Source: Halolamina rubra (GTDB lineage: Archaea; Halobacteriota; Halobacteria; Halobacteriales; Haloferacaceae). From it: a stretch of 64,000 nt of DNA. Below the pieces are notes generated by a model. It had not been told where the DNA came from. It saw nothing but the letters and a program-made list of their open reading frames with translations, and searched no databases. Both the position numbers and the translations under genes were made by a program. Positions 7,501 to 17,094 of this stretch are shown one piece after another; within the stretch, counting starts at the first letter, position 1; every line of letters starts with the position of its first letter. The stretch lies in assembly GCF_000739555.1 (NCBI RefSeq), contig NZ_BBJN01000021.1, forward strand, positions 1-64,000, written 5' to 3'.

Positions 7501-9743
7501 ACGAGAGCGAGTCGTGGCACCACGACGAGATTCGGACGCTCGTCGAGGATCGGCTCGACCCCGAAACCGCCGACGAGGACGACTTCGGGACGCTGGTGCA
7601 GGAACTCGACGGCGACGTGTTTGTTCCGTCAATCGACGCCGACGGCGACGAGGTCGTCAAGCCCGTCGAGGCGGTGAGCAAGCATCCCGCACCGGAGCAC
7701 ATGGTCCGCGTCGAGACCCGGAGCGGTCGGGAGATCACGGTGACGCCGGATCACGAGATGCACGTCTACGACGGCGAACTACGCTCGAAGCAAGCATCCG
7801 AACTGACCGAGGACGACAGTATTGTGAAGCCGGATGGTCTGGGTAAAGTTTCCACGGACCAGACGACAACGTTCGACCTCTTGGATGAGTTCCTGCAGGT
7901 AGACGAGATCGACAACAGTCGACTGACTGTCAAAGGACTCGAAAAAGACTGGCTGTACGATCTGTTTACGGAGCAGCTAGCAGCAGATTTCGACGGAACG
8001 TTCTACCCTCTCAAGAGCACGGCCGAGATCCTCGGACTCAGTAAGAAGGGGCTGAGCAACTACATCTATCGAGAGAGCATCCCCGCAGAGCTACTCCTCG
8101 AACTGTTCGACTCCACGGAAGAACTTCTCGAGCAGCTTCCGGACGACGTTCGGCTGGGAATGAAGCGTGACGGGCCGGATATGGCCCGGTTCGTCGAACT
8201 GAACGAGCGTGTGGCGACGTTGCTCGGGTACTATGCAGCAGAAGGCTTCGCACGGGCACAGGAGACGCCGAAAGGCACGATTCACCAGACGACGATCTGT
8301 GGGACGGAGGATGAGGCACGAGAGTTCTTCATGGAGACCCTCCGTGAGGAGTTTGGCGTCGATCCATACCGTGAAAACGATGCGAAGGTGACTGCATCCG
8401 GCCGCCTGCTTCGGACGTTCTTCGATACGATCCTCGACGCCGGTACGAGAGCAGACTCGAAATCCATCCCCCAACCGATCTTCGATACTCCGGACGCTAC
8501 CGCAGCAGCGTTCCTCCGCGGATACTTCAGCGGCGACGGGGCGGCGTCGACGAACGCTGCCGTCGTCTCCGCGACTACTGTCAGTCGAGAACTGAAAGAA
8601 GACTTGCTTGCCCTGTTGACTCGGCTTGGGATCGTCGCGAGCGTGAAAACGACCGAGCCATCACCACTGTGCGAGTACTTCCCGGACTACTACGACGTCG
8701 ACGACCCACGGGAATCTGCACGGAGATTCGTTCTCTCGGTCAGTTCGGAGGACGTTGTCGCGTTCTCGGAAACGGTCGGGTTCCACCTCACACGAAAAAC
8801 CGAGACACTCGAAGAGCAGTTGTCGGCACGAAACACGCGAAAGCGACGTGCGTTCGACGGCGGCGACGGTGACTATCTCGTAGAGTCCGTCGCGTCGGTA
8901 GAGTACGTCGAGAGCGACACCGACAACACGTACTGTCTCACTGTCGAGGAGACACACTCTCTGATCGCAAACGACACCTCACAAAAGCAGTGCGACGGCG
9001 ACGAGGACTGCGTCATGCTCCTACTGGACGGCCTGCTCAACTTCTCGAAGGAGTTCCTCCCCGACCAGCGCGGGGGGCGGATGGACGCGCCGCTGGTGAT
9101 GTCCTCCCGGATCGACCCCTCGGAGATCGACGACGAGGCGCACAACATGGACATCGTCCGGCAGTACCCCACGGAGTTCTACGAGGCCACCCTCGAGATG
9201 GCCGACCCCGGCGACGTCGAGGAGCTGATCCAGCTCGGCGAGGACACGCTGGGCACCGACGACGAGTACCGCGGCTTCGACCACACCCACGACACCAGCG
9301 ACATCGCGCTCGGGCCGGACCTCTCGGCGTACAAGACGCTGGGCGACATGGAGACGAAGATGGACGCCCAGCTCGAGCTCTCCCGGAAGCTCCGCGCGGT
9401 CGACCAGACCGACGTGGCCGAGCGGGTGATCGAGAACCACTTCCTGCCGGACCTGATCGGCAACCTCCGGGCGTTCTCCCGGCAGGAGACGCGCTGTCTG
9501 GACTGCGGCGAGAAGTACCGCCGGATGCCGCTCACCGGCGACTGCCGGGAGTGTGGCGGCCGGATGACGCTGACGGTCCACCGCGGCTCCGTGAACAAGT
9601 ACATGGACGTGGCCATCGAGGTCGCCGAGGAGTACGGCTGCCGCGACTACACGAAACAGCGCCTGGAGGTGCTCGAACGGTCGCTGGAGTCGATCTTCGA
9701 GAACGACAAGAACAAACAGAGCGGCATCGCGGACTTCATGTGA
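4578..9743 (+). CDS. polC: DNA polymerase D large subunit DP2, intein-containing
   Basis: A 1721-codon frame encoding the catalytic subunit of the euryarchaeal replicative polymerase PolD; removing the 508-aa intein (codons 964-1471) leaves 1213 residues. Seen are the YFERIEDQLDDAFD N-terminus, YYAGPIRSAGGTAQ, an acidic low-complexity insert at about 280-315, zinc cysteines in CPDCGEHTYENRCPACG and CDDC...CPRC (about 715-770), the catalytic NCDGDED motif rebuilt by splicing, and a C-terminal zinc module CLDC...CREC (about 1640-1660). The tail QSGIADFM matches a PCNA-interacting PIP box. GTG 4578 is the only sensible start before the conserved N-terminus. Its partner DP1 is at 19705. Confidence 0.96.
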   Translation: MRDDDERYFERIEDQLDDAFDRAEAAREQGRDPQPEIEIPVAKDMADRVENILGIPGVAERVRELEGEMSREEAALELVEDFVDGNVGDYDSREGKIEGAVRTAVALLTEGVVAAPIEGIDRAELLQNDDGTEFVNVYYAGPIRSAGGTAQALSVLVADYARSLLGIEEFHARDDEVERYAEEIALYEKETGLQYTPKDKETKFIAEHMPIMLDGEATGDEEVSGFRDLERVDTNSARGGMCLVMAEGIALKAPKIQRYTRQLDEVDWPWLQDLIDGTYYDGAAADGSDEGDEAAATDDGDAEADADEPAEPEGPVRAEPATKYLRDLIAGRPVFGHPSESGGFRLRYGRSRNHGFATAGVHPATMHLVDDFLATGTQIKTERPGKAAGVVPVDSIEGPTVKLANGDVRRIDDPQEALEVRNGVDEILDLGEYLVNYGEFVENNHPLVPASYSVEWWEQEFDDAGADVQALRDDPHVDLDDPDPRTALDWADRYDCPIHPEYTYLWHDVTVAEYDALAAAAAAGEIDDDGLLIDRSDDAQRALERLLVEHTATEETLRVPEYRPLLRSLGVTTELEREWEPADLSERARTWGADDADAADDSAVPDGGMAVRDDGDGTAVDDPPDADAVPLPGANAIEAVNEVASFAVRERAPTRIGNRMGRPEKSESRDLSPAVHTMFPIGEAGGSQRDVAKAAKDRTDRGRGKIEVSLGERECPDCGEHTYENRCPACGSHTEPYYECDDCGIEVEPDESGRVVCPRCDWEVESPEERVIDLNAVYHDALDAVGEREGSFSILKGVQGLMSANETPEPMEKGVLRAKHDVSSFKDGTVRYDMTDLPVTSVRPEELDTTAAEFRRLGYETDVDGEPLRHDDQLVELKVQDIVLPDGAAEHMMRTADFVDDLLEEFYGLEPFYEVEEREDLVGELVFGMAPHTSAAVVGRVVGFTSAAVGYAHPYFHAAKRRNCFHPETKVWFRDESESWHHDEIRTLVEDRLDPETADEDDFGTLVQELDGDVFVPSIDADGDEVVKPVEAVSKHPAPEHMVRVETRSGREITVTPDHEMHVYDGELRSKQASELTEDDSIVKPDGLGKVSTDQTTTFDLLDEFLQVDEIDNSRLTVKGLEKDWLYDLFTEQLAADFDGTFYPLKSTAEILGLSKKGLSNYIYRESIPAELLLELFDSTEELLEQLPDDVRLGMKRDGPDMARFVELNERVATLLGYYAAEGFARAQETPKGTIHQTTICGTEDEAREFFMETLREEFGVDPYRENDAKVTASGRLLRTFFDTILDAGTRADSKSIPQPIFDTPDATAAAFLRGYFSGDGAASTNAAVVSATTVSRELKEDLLALLTRLGIVASVKTTEPSPLCEYFPDYYDVDDPRESARRFVLSVSSEDVVAFSETVGFHLTRKTETLEEQLSARNTRKRRAFDGGDGDYLVESVASVEYVESDTDNTYCLTVEETHSLIANDTSQKQCDGDEDCVMLLLDGLLNFSKEFLPDQRGGRMDAPLVMSSRIDPSEIDDEAHNMDIVRQYPTEFYEATLEMADPGDVEELIQLGEDTLGTDDEYRGFDHTHDTSDIALGPDLSAYKTLGDMETKMDAQLELSRKLRAVDQTDVAERVIENHFLPDLIGNLRAFSRQETRCLDCGEKYRRMPLTGDCRECGGRMTLTVHRGSVNKYMDVAIEVAEEYGCRDYTKQRLEVLERSLESIFENDKNKQSGIADFM
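7467..8990 (+). mobile_element. PolD-DP2 intein with LAGLIDADG homing endonuclease
   Basis: The 508-residue intein starts at Cys (codon 964, CFHPETKVWF) and ends with Gln (codon 1471) before Cys of CDGDED. Splicing block B is ITVTPDHEMHVY (Thr-x-x-His) and block F is NTYCLTVEETHSLIAND. Two LAGLIDADG motifs, LLGYYAAEGF (about 1215-1224) and FLRGYFSGDGAA (about 1312-1323), and a helix-turn-helix segment AEILGLSKKGLSNYIY (about 1149-1164) indicate an intact homing endonuclease. The C-terminus QKQ replaces the usual His-Asn. A terminal Gln is known from the Pyrococcus abyssi PolII intein, which still splices. Base composition is visibly more A/T-rich than the exteins, a sign of separate ancestry. 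Confidence 0.93.
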
Positions 9744-10049
9744 CCGCCGGGGCGCGCGAGCGCCGTTCCGAACCGCGACTCGTGGGTGGGGTCGAGATCA
9801 CGCCGCTCGTCGGCGCCGCCGCCGAGGCGCAGGGGTCGTTCGGGGTTACTCCCGGAGACGCGTACGGGGCTCTCGTTTCCGGCCTACTGCGGTGCATCGT
9901 CGGCCGTTCGGAGCCCACCGCAGTAAGACGGTATTTCTGTTGGCCCGGCCGTCGACGCCTTCAGTAAGGGTAGCCCCGTTCAGGCGGCACCGACCCTACT
10001 CTGCGGTCGTGTTGCTATAACAAACTGTGTTGCTCCTGTTGCAGAGGGT
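9744..10049. other. Intergenic region with promoter of the FG-GAP gene
   Basis: This 306-bp stretch separates the PolD large subunit from the FG-GAP gene. I see no convincing gene in it. The A/T-rich stretch ctataacaaac near 10013-10023 lies about 35 nt before ATG 10050 and is a plausible TATA region for the downstream gene. Confidence 0.5.
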
Positions 10050-13000
10050 ATGGCCTCAGTACCCGACGAGCAGCGACTATCCCGGGCGAGGGAGAACTGG
10101 CACACGGTCGCCGTCGTCGCCTTTCTCGTCACGAGCGCGATGGGGATCGGTTTCGTCGGCGCGGTCGGCGGAGAGTTCCCGCGCCTGACTGGCGGCGAGG
10201 ACAGCGGAGCGGGCCCGGCCGACCTGGACGAACCGACGAGCGGCTTGGTCGGGAATCAGTCCCTCACCGACGCGGACACGAAGTTGACCGGCGCGGGCCC
10301 GGACGACAACTTCGGCAGGGCGCTCACACACGGCGACGTGAACGGCGACGGCGTCGAGGACGTCATCGTCGGCGCACCGCGCAACAACTCGCCGAACGGG
10401 AACGGTTCGGGCGCCGTCTACGTGTTCTACGGCCCAGTCGACGGACGGGAGCTCGACGCGGAATCGGCGAACGTCACGCTCTACGGCGCCGAAGGGGGCG
10501 ACGGGGCGGGCTACTCGCTCGCTACCGGTGACGTCGACGACGACGGGGTCGACGACATCGTCGTCGGTGCCCCGTTCGAGGAGACGGGCGCCGACGATGC
10601 GGGCGCCGTCTACGTCGTCTACGGCGGCGACCTGGGGAACCGCTCGCTCGCGGACGCGAACCGCACCTTCGTCGGCGGGAGCTACGAGGACCAGGCTGGC
10701 CGTGCGGTCGCCACGGTGAACCGGTCCGGCGGCGACGACGTGCTCGTCGGCGCACCGGGCGCCGACACCGCGGCAGAGGACGCCGGCGCCGTCTACGTCC
10801 TCTCCGGCGCCGACCCCGGAACGCTCGACCCCTCGAACGCGACGGCCACGCTCACTGGCGAGGGCGTCGGCGACCGCGCCGGCTGGTCGCTCGACGGCGT
10901 CGGCGACTTCGACGGCGACGGGAGCAACGACTTCGTCGTCGGCGCGCCCAACAACAGCTCCACCGCGGCCGACGCGGGGGCAGCGTACGTCGTGACGGCG
11001 AACGTCTCCGGAACGGTGTCGCTCGCCGACGCGGAGCTGAAGCTGGCCGGCGAGGCGGCTGGGGACAGGGCCGGCTGGTCCGTCGCGGAGGCGGGCGACG
11101 TGGACGACGACGGCGACGCCGACGTGGTGATCGGCGCGCCGTTCGCGGACCCGGCGGTCAACGAAACGACCAACGACACGAACGCCGGCATCGCCTACGT
11201 CGTCTACGGCGACGACGACACCCCCAACAGGGCGAACCTCTCGGACACCGGGACGCGGATCGTCGGGGAGGCAGCAGGCGACTACGCCGGCTACAGCGTC
11301 TCCTCGGCCGGATCTGGTGACGTGACCTGCGACCGCTACGACGACGTGCTCGTCGGCGCACCCGGGTACAACACCACGGCCGAGGACGCCGGTGCCGTCT
11401 ACCTCGTCGCCGGCAGCGAACACCGCGCGGACCAGCGACAGCTCTCTGAGGCGGCCGGGAAGTACGTCGGCGAGGGCGAGGACGACCGCGCCGGCTACGC
11501 CGTCTCGGACGCGATGGACGCCACCGGCGACGGCGACGAGGACGTGCTGGTCGGCGCGCCGGACAACGACAGCGGCGGCGCCGACGCTGGTGCGGCGTAC
11601 CTCCTCGCCGGCGACTGTCCGGACCCGACGCCCACGGAGACCGAGACGCCAGAGCCGGCGCTCGAAGGGCTGGACATCTCGAAGGACTGCGTCGACGCCG
11701 ACGGCGAGGTCACCGTCACAAACCCGAACGAGGTCGCGATCACCCTCACCTTCGACGGCACCGAGTACCACCTCGCCGCGAACGGCGAATCGGGCGACAG
11801 CGTCACCATCGACGGTCTCGACGACGGGCGGTACGACTGGAGTGCCGAGACGAAGAACGGCCGCGACGTCGACGAGGGGACACTCCGCGTCGACTGCGAC
11901 CGCGAGGAGCCAGACGACCTCGTCATCACCAAGGAGTGCGTCGGCGAGGACGGCGAACTCATTGTCAGCAACCCCAACGAGTTCGCGGTCGTGTTCACGT
12001 TCGACGGCACCGAGTACACCCTCGCACCGGACGGCGAATCGGGCGACAGCGTCACCATCGACGAGTTGGACGACGGCACGTACCGCTGGCGCGCCGAGAC
12101 CGAGGACGGCCGCGACATCGACGACGGGAAACTCCGCGTCGACTGCGATCGCGAGGAGCTCGAGGAGCTGATCGTCAGCAAGGAGTGCGTCGACGCCGAC
12201 GGCGAGGTCACCGTCACCAACCCCAACGACGTCGCGATCACCCTCACCTTCGGCGGGACGGACTACCACCTCGCGCCGAAGGGTAAATCCGGCGACAGCC
12301 TCACTCTCGACGACCTGCCCGACGGGACGTACCACTGGCGCGCCGAGACGAAGGACGGCCGCCACGTCGACGACGGGAAACTCCACGTCGACTGTGACCT
12401 CGAAGCGCCCGAGGATCTGGTCGTCAGCAAGGAGTGCGTGGACGAGGACGGCGAAGTCACCGTCAGCAACCCCAACGACGTCGGGATCAGACTCACCTTC
12501 GAAGGGACGCAGTACCACCTCGAGCCGAGCGGCGAATCCGGTGACAGCGTTACCCTCGATGCGCTTCCCGACGGCACGTACCGCTGGAGCGCCGTGACGA
12601 AGGACGGCCGCCACGTCGACGACGGGACGGTTCGCATCGACTGTGACCCCGAGGGGACCGCGACGGAGAGTTCGACGGCAACCGCGACGTCGACGCCTTC
12701 TCCCACATCGACGCCGACTGCGACCGAAACCCCCACGCCGACGGAGACGCCGACGCCCACTCCCACCGCGACTCCGACGTCGACGCCGACGGTGACAGCC
12801 ACGCCGACGCTTACCCCGACGCCGACCCCGACAGAAACCCCAACGCCAACAGCGACGCAGACGCCGACTGCCACATCAACGCCGACTGCGACAGAAACCC
12901 CGACCCCCTCGCCTACGCCAACCGCGACGCCCACCGCGACTGAAACGCCCACGCCAACCGAGAGGCCGACGGAGACGCCCGTCGTCTGCGAGGGGCAGGC

Positions 13001-13457
13001 GAAGTTCGAGTGGCGGGGGAACTCCTACTTCGAGGAGTTCAGCACCCTCGAGGTCACCGTCACGGGTGACGCGTCGACGGCGACGATCACGAACGACGAA
13101 CCGTTCGCGGTCGACGTCTACGTGAAAGCGGGAAGCGAGGCCAGCGGCGCCGGAATCTCCGGTCCGATCACTGTCGGCCCCGGCGAGTCGGAGTCGGTGA
13201 CTGGCACCGAGGGCAAGGAGATCAGCGCCATCGGGATCGTCTGTGAAGGGTTCGGAACGCCGGAGTTCCCGCCGTTCACCCTCCCGAACGAGGACGCCTC
13301 GGGTGACGCTGGCCCCAGCGGCGGGAACGGACCCGCCGGCCCGGCACCGTTCGGGATCGGGCTGTCGGATACCGGCGTCGGGAACTGGCTGACGGCGTTC
13401 GCGATCCTGCCGGCGCTCGCCGCGCTGGGGGTCGTCGTGTTCGGCCGCAGACCCTGA
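10050..13457 (+). CDS. Large secreted FG-GAP propeller protein, membrane-anchored
   Basis: An 1135-residue surface protein. An N-terminal hydrophobic segment (about 16-45) is the export signal. Residues about 85-530 contain seven FG-GAP units, each with a D-x-D-x-DG-x-x-D calcium-type loop followed by (V/I)GAP and GAVYV, enough for a seven-bladed integrin-alpha-like propeller. Four related domains of about 82 residues follow (about 537-867), each opening with (S/T)KECV or SKDCV and closing with VDCD. A Thr-Pro-rich stalk (about 870-975), a further beta-rich domain, and a C-terminal transmembrane helix (about 1112-1130) ending in RRP complete it. LSDTG just before the helix resembles a sortase-type signal, which is speculative. 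Probable role: adhesion or cell-surface recognition. Confidence 0.85.
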   Translation: MASVPDEQRLSRARENWHTVAVVAFLVTSAMGIGFVGAVGGEFPRLTGGEDSGAGPADLDEPTSGLVGNQSLTDADTKLTGAGPDDNFGRALTHGDVNGDGVEDVIVGAPRNNSPNGNGSGAVYVFYGPVDGRELDAESANVTLYGAEGGDGAGYSLATGDVDDDGVDDIVVGAPFEETGADDAGAVYVVYGGDLGNRSLADANRTFVGGSYEDQAGRAVATVNRSGGDDVLVGAPGADTAAEDAGAVYVLSGADPGTLDPSNATATLTGEGVGDRAGWSLDGVGDFDGDGSNDFVVGAPNNSSTAADAGAAYVVTANVSGTVSLADAELKLAGEAAGDRAGWSVAEAGDVDDDGDADVVIGAPFADPAVNETTNDTNAGIAYVVYGDDDTPNRANLSDTGTRIVGEAAGDYAGYSVSSAGSGDVTCDRYDDVLVGAPGYNTTAEDAGAVYLVAGSEHRADQRQLSEAAGKYVGEGEDDRAGYAVSDAMDATGDGDEDVLVGAPDNDSGGADAGAAYLLAGDCPDPTPTETETPEPALEGLDISKDCVDADGEVTVTNPNEVAITLTFDGTEYHLAANGESGDSVTIDGLDDGRYDWSAETKNGRDVDEGTLRVDCDREEPDDLVITKECVGEDGELIVSNPNEFAVVFTFDGTEYTLAPDGESGDSVTIDELDDGTYRWRAETEDGRDIDDGKLRVDCDREELEELIVSKECVDADGEVTVTNPNDVAITLTFGGTDYHLAPKGKSGDSLTLDDLPDGTYHWRAETKDGRHVDDGKLHVDCDLEAPEDLVVSKECVDEDGEVTVSNPNDVGIRLTFEGTQYHLEPSGESGDSVTLDALPDGTYRWSAVTKDGRHVDDGTVRIDCDPEGTATESSTATATSTPSPTSTPTATETPTPTETPTPTPTATPTSTPTVTATPTLTPTPTPTETPTPTATQTPTATSTPTATETPTPSPTPTATPTATETPTPTERPTETPVVCEGQAKFEWRGNSYFEEFSTLEVTVTGDASTATITNDEPFAVDVYVKAGSEASGAGISGPITVGPGESESVTGTEGKEISAIGIVCEGFGTPEFPPFTLPNEDASGDAGPSGGNGPAGPAPFGIGLSDTGVGNWLTAFAILPALAALGVVVFGRRP

Positions 13458-13466
13458 AACTCTCCC

Positions 13467-13476
13467 CCCTTTTTCC
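13467..13476 (+). terminator. T-rich terminator-like run
   Basis: A run of C then five T residues lies about 10 bp after the stop of the FG-GAP gene. Archaeal intrinsic termination depends mainly on T runs in the non-template strand; no strong hairpin precedes it. Confidence 0.35.
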
Positions 13477-13639
13477 CGAAGACAGACGGACGACCGTTCG
13501 TCGACGACCGCGGCGGCGCTCCGGTATCGCGGGGCGGAGCCGTCGACAGCTCACCAGCCGCGGTCGGTTTTACACAGTCACGGCATGGGCTCCGGGCGAT
13601 CGGACGACGCCGATCGCCGGTCGCGCGCCGTGACTGGTG

Positions 13640-15199
13640 TCACTCCATGTACCCGAGATCCTGCAGCCGATCCTGGATCTCCTCGTCCATCTCCTCGACG
13701 GCGTCGTCGGTCACCTCGCCCGCGGCGGCGCTGGTCCAGGCGCCGCCGATCTCGGTCTCGAACACCGCGAGCTCGGCCTCGATCTCGTCGACTGTCTCGT
13801 CGCCCGTGCCGGCCACGTTCTCCGCCTCGCCCGGATCATCGTCCAGCCGGTACGCCTCGTCCTCGATACGGTCGATGCGGACGTACTTCGCGTCGGCGCG
13901 GCGCGCGGCGCGCATCCGCGCGTAGAACCGCGAGTCCTCGTCGAGTTCGATCCCCGCGTCGGCGGCCTTCTCCTCCAGCTGCTTGAGCTCGACCACCGGC
14001 CGGGAGTACTCGACGAACCCGGTTTCGCCGTCGGGCGCGGCCCGCTGCGCCGGGTCGGGGTCGTCAACGCCGTCGAACTCGCGGTACTCGTCCGCGAGCA
14101 GCGAGCGCGTGGGGTCGAACGCGACGGCCTCCTCGTCGGCCGCCGTCGGCGTCGCGTCGGCGTCGAACGTGTCCAGCACGGTGTGGTAGAGGTCGAGCAG
14201 CTCCACGGTGTCACCGCGGCGCTCGGCGTCGAGGTCGGGGTGTTTCACCATGAGCGGAACGTTGACGAGCGGGTCGTACAGCCCGAACTCGTGGCCGTAG
14301 AGCCCGTGCTCGCCGTGGAGTTCGCCGTGGTCCGCACAGACGACGACCGCGGTGTCGTCCCAGCGGTCGGTCGCCTTCAGCCAGTCGAACAGGCGTGTGA
14401 GCTGGCTGTCGATGTGGGCGATCTCGGCGTCGTACAGCCCGCGGATGTCGTCCCACTCGTCGTCGTCGATCTCCTCCGCCCCGGAGTTGTACAGCTTCGA
14501 GTTCTGACAGACTTTGGTGGAGTCGACGCCGGGCGCGAACTCCTCGCGGAACTCCTCCGGCGGGTGGTACGGCAGGTGGGCGTCCATCAGGTTGATGAAG
14601 GAGAACCAGCCGTCGTCGCCCTCGGCCTCGGCGTCCTCGACGAACTCCTTCGTGCGGTCGATGACTCGCGGGGTCTTGGAGTCGGCGCCCTCGCCGGAAC
14701 TCAGGTACTCGTGGGCGGTGTTGCCCGCGCTGACGATCATGTCCGCCAGCTTCCGGAGCCGCGGGTTGTCGTTGAGCACCTGCCACATGCGCGCGAGCGG
14801 GCCCGAGAGCAGGTCGCCCGGCATCACCTCGAAGAAGTTGTCCTGGTCGTCGAACCCGTCGGTGAGGTGGGTGTAGGGGGTGATCCAGGCGTTCGAGGAG
14901 TAGCACGCCGTCCGGTGGCCCGCCGCCGAGAGCGACTGGGCGAGCGTCGTCGCCCCCTCGAGGTACGGGTTCTCCTGGTCGGCGCCGTGGCGCGAGGGGT
15001 ACATCCCAGTGAAGACGGAGGCGTGGACCGGGAGCGTCCACGGTGCGGGCGCGACCGCGTTGTCGAACACGGTCGCCTCCTCGGCGAAGGCGTCGAGGCC
15101 CGGGGTCGTGTCGCGGTCGTACCCGTACGGGCCGAGGTGGTCCTTTCGGACCGTGTCCATCACCACGAAGAGGACGTTCTCGGGCGAGCCGCTGGTCAT
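13640..15199 (-). CDS. Sulfatase/alkaline-phosphatase superfamily hydrolase
   Basis: A 519-residue enzyme of the sulfatase branch of the alkaline phosphatase superfamily. Metal-site residues are visible in NVLFVVMDTVRKDHLGPYGY at the N-terminus and VVVCADHGELHGEHG (about 295-310). The nucleophile segment reads PWTLPVHASVFTG, where the sulfatase Cys/Ser-x-Pro-x-Arg formylglycine motif has Thr and His instead. It may therefore be a phosphohydrolase or phosphoglycerol/phosphoethanolamine transferase-like enzyme rather than a true sulfatase. No signal peptide is seen, so it is probably cytoplasmic. Start ATG 15199 begins the conserved MTSGSPENVLFV sequence. Confidence 0.85.
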   Translation of the reverse strand: MTSGSPENVLFVVMDTVRKDHLGPYGYDRDTTPGLDAFAEEATVFDNAVAPAPWTLPVHASVFTGMYPSRHGADQENPYLEGATTLAQSLSAAGHRTACYSSNAWITPYTHLTDGFDDQDNFFEVMPGDLLSGPLARMWQVLNDNPRLRKLADMIVSAGNTAHEYLSSGEGADSKTPRVIDRTKEFVEDAEAEGDDGWFSFINLMDAHLPYHPPEEFREEFAPGVDSTKVCQNSKLYNSGAEEIDDDEWDDIRGLYDAEIAHIDSQLTRLFDWLKATDRWDDTAVVVCADHGELHGEHGLYGHEFGLYDPLVNVPLMVKHPDLDAERRGDTVELLDLYHTVLDTFDADATPTAADEEAVAFDPTRSLLADEYREFDGVDDPDPAQRAAPDGETGFVEYSRPVVELKQLEEKAADAGIELDEDSRFYARMRAARRADAKYVRIDRIEDEAYRLDDDPGEAENVAGTGDETVDEIEAELAVFETEIGGAWTSAAAGEVTDDAVEEMDEEIQDRLQDLGYME

Positions 15200-15273
15200 A
15201 CCCCGAGTAGTGGCTGTAGGGCGGATAAGTTTCCTGTTCCGTGTCGACCGCCCACACGGCCGGGGCGGCCGTG

Positions 15274-16398
15274 CTAGAACCGCGCCGGGTCGAACGCCGA
15301 GAGGTCGGCCGCCGGCTCCTCGCCCGCGATCAACTGCGCGACCACCGCCCCGGAGTAGGGGCCGAGCGTGAGCCCCGTCGGCCCGTGGCCGGTCGCGACG
15401 TAGGCGCCGTCGACGCCCGGCACGGGGCCGAGGATCGGCAGGCTGTCCGGGCTCCCCGGCCGCAGCCCCACGCGGACCTCCTCGAACGTGGCGTCGGCGA
15501 GCCCGGGCGCGAGCCGGAGCCCCGAGTCGAGCACCGCCTGCACGCCCGCAGCGGTGACCCGCGGGTCGAAGCCCGCGTCGTCCTCCCGGGTGGCGCCGAC
15601 GACGATCCGGCCGTCCGCCCAGGGGACGATGTAGTTGTCGGCGACGCTCCCGACGATCGGGAGCGCCGCCGGGTCGTCGAAGATGTCGCTCGCGTCGAAG
15701 TGGAGTATCTGCCCCCGGATCGGGCTCACGGGCAGCGAGCAGCCCAGATCGTCGCCGAACCCGCCGGACCACGCGCCCCCGGCGACCACGACCCGCTCGG
15801 CGTCGATGCGGTCGCCGCCGTCGACGACGACGCCCGAGACGGCGCCGCTCTCGGTCAAGATCTCCTCGACCCGACCGTCGACGGTGGTGAGACCCGAATC
15901 GCGGGCCGCCCGCCCGAGCGCGTCGGTGAGCATCGCGCCGTCGACGCGGCCGGCGCCGGGGAACCGCAGCGCGCGCTCGACGCCCGAGAGCGCGGGGAAC
16001 GCCGCCTCGGCCTCGGCGGGGGTGATCTCCTCGACCGACGCGTCACGGCGCCGGGCGCGCTCGCGGTCGGTCTCGATCGTCTCGGCCTCCGCAGGCGTGA
16101 GCGCGACCGAGAGCATCTCGCCCCGCTTGTAGCCGTGGTCGTCGATGCCCGCGGCCTCGAGCTCGCTGATCAGCTCCGGGTAGTGGGCCGCGGCCAGCTC
16201 GGCGAACGCGAACCAGTCGTCGTTCTCGCGTCGGCTGCTGGTCGGCGGGGAGACGATCCCCGCGCCCGCGGCGGTCGCGCTCCCCTCCCGACCGTCGTCG
16301 ACGAGCACCGTCTCGATCCCCCGCTCGACGAGCTGGTACGCGGCCGCCGTGCCGACGACGCCGCCGCCGACGACCACCACGTCCGTTTGTTCGGTCAT
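15274..16398 (-). CDS. FAD-dependent oxidoreductase (DAO family)
   Basis: A 374-residue flavoprotein of the D-amino-acid/glycine oxidase (DAO) family. The N-terminal dinucleotide-binding motif VVVVGGGVVGTAAAY, the conserved GAGIVSPP segment, PIRGQILHFD, IVGATREDDAGFDPRVTA and the C-terminal GLRPGSPDSLPILG...YVATGHGPTGLTLGPYSG match the family architecture. It probably oxidises an amine or amino acid (glycine, sarcosine, proline or a D-amino acid); the sequence does not show which. It is 63 bp from the IMPACT-family gene on the same strand. Confidence 0.88.
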   Translation of the reverse strand: MTEQTDVVVVGGGVVGTAAAYQLVERGIETVLVDDGREGSATAAGAGIVSPPTSSRRENDDWFAFAELAAAHYPELISELEAAGIDDHGYKRGEMLSVALTPAEAETIETDRERARRRDASVEEITPAEAEAAFPALSGVERALRFPGAGRVDGAMLTDALGRAARDSGLTTVDGRVEEILTESGAVSGVVVDGGDRIDAERVVVAGGAWSGGFGDDLGCSLPVSPIRGQILHFDASDIFDDPAALPIVGSVADNYIVPWADGRIVVGATREDDAGFDPRVTAAGVQAVLDSGLRLAPGLADATFEEVRVGLRPGSPDSLPILGPVPGVDGAYVATGHGPTGLTLGPYSGAVVAQLIAGEEPAADLSAFDPARF

Positions 16399-16461
16399 GG
16401 CCGTCGGTTCGGCGGTGGGGGCAAAACGGTTGCGCCCGGGAAACAGACGAGCCGAGCGGTA

Positions 16462-17094
16462 CTACTCGATCCGCGCACGGCCGCTGGTCGCCGACTGGAT
16501 CCGGTCGCGCAGCTCGTCGCTCTCGGTGACCGGGACCGACACGTCGAAGCTGACCTCGGCCTCGTAGGCGGCGTCGAACTCGCAGTCGGCGCCGTCGAGG
16601 ATCCCCCGGACGGTGCCGGAGTCGTCGTACTCGACGGTGACGGTGAAGCGGTGGCGCGGCCGGACCTCGGTGACGCCGGCGTCGTCGACGGCCTCCTTCA
16701 CCGCCCGTGAGTAGGCGCGGGCGAGCCCGCCGACGCCGAGGTTCGTGCCGCCGTAGTAGCGCGTCACGACCGCGACGACGTTCCGGAGGTCGCGCTGCTG
16801 GAGCACGTTCAGTGCGGGCTTGCCGGAGGAGCCCGTCGGCTCGCCGTCGTCGCTCTGGTACTCGCGGATCAGCACCTCGTTCACGCGGTCCGGCGACGCC
16901 TCGCCCGCGGGAACGCGGTACGCCGGCACGTTGTGGGTCGCGTCGTCGTACCGCTCGCGGACGGCGTCGACGAACGACTCCGCGGCGTCGACGCTGTCGG
17001 CGCGGTCGACGTGACCGACGAACTCCGAGCCGCGAACCTCGAAGCGCGCCTCGCCGCGGCCGTCGACGGTGCGGAACGGCTCGGGGTCGGCCAT
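16462..17094 (-). CDS. IMPACT/YigZ (UPF0029) family protein
   Basis: A 210-residue protein of the YigZ/IMPACT family. The signature is clear: GSEFVGHVDRADS, DATHNVPAYRV, DDGEPTGSSGKPALNVL, and VAVVTRYYGGTNLGVGGLARAYS. A ferredoxin-like C-terminal domain follows. Family members are linked to translation control and proteolysis, but no single function is established. Its start directly abuts the stop of the ACT-domain gene (17094/17095), so the two are cotranscribed. Confidence 0.93.
   Translation of the reverse strand: MADPEPFRTVDGRGEARFEVRGSEFVGHVDRADSVDAAESFVDAVRERYDDATHNVPAYRVPAGEASPDRVNEVLIREYQSDDGEPTGSSGKPALNVLQQRDLRNVVAVVTRYYGGTNLGVGGLARAYSRAVKEAVDDAGVTEVRPRHRFTVTVEYDDSGTVRGILDGADCEFDAAYEAEVSFDVSVPVTESDELRDRIQSATSGRARIE

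Noticed and set aside
12657-12975. DNA tandem repeat in the FG-GAP gene
   Set aside because: The apparent repeat is the Thr-Pro codon run of a protein stalk; unit length is irregular and it is explained by coding.
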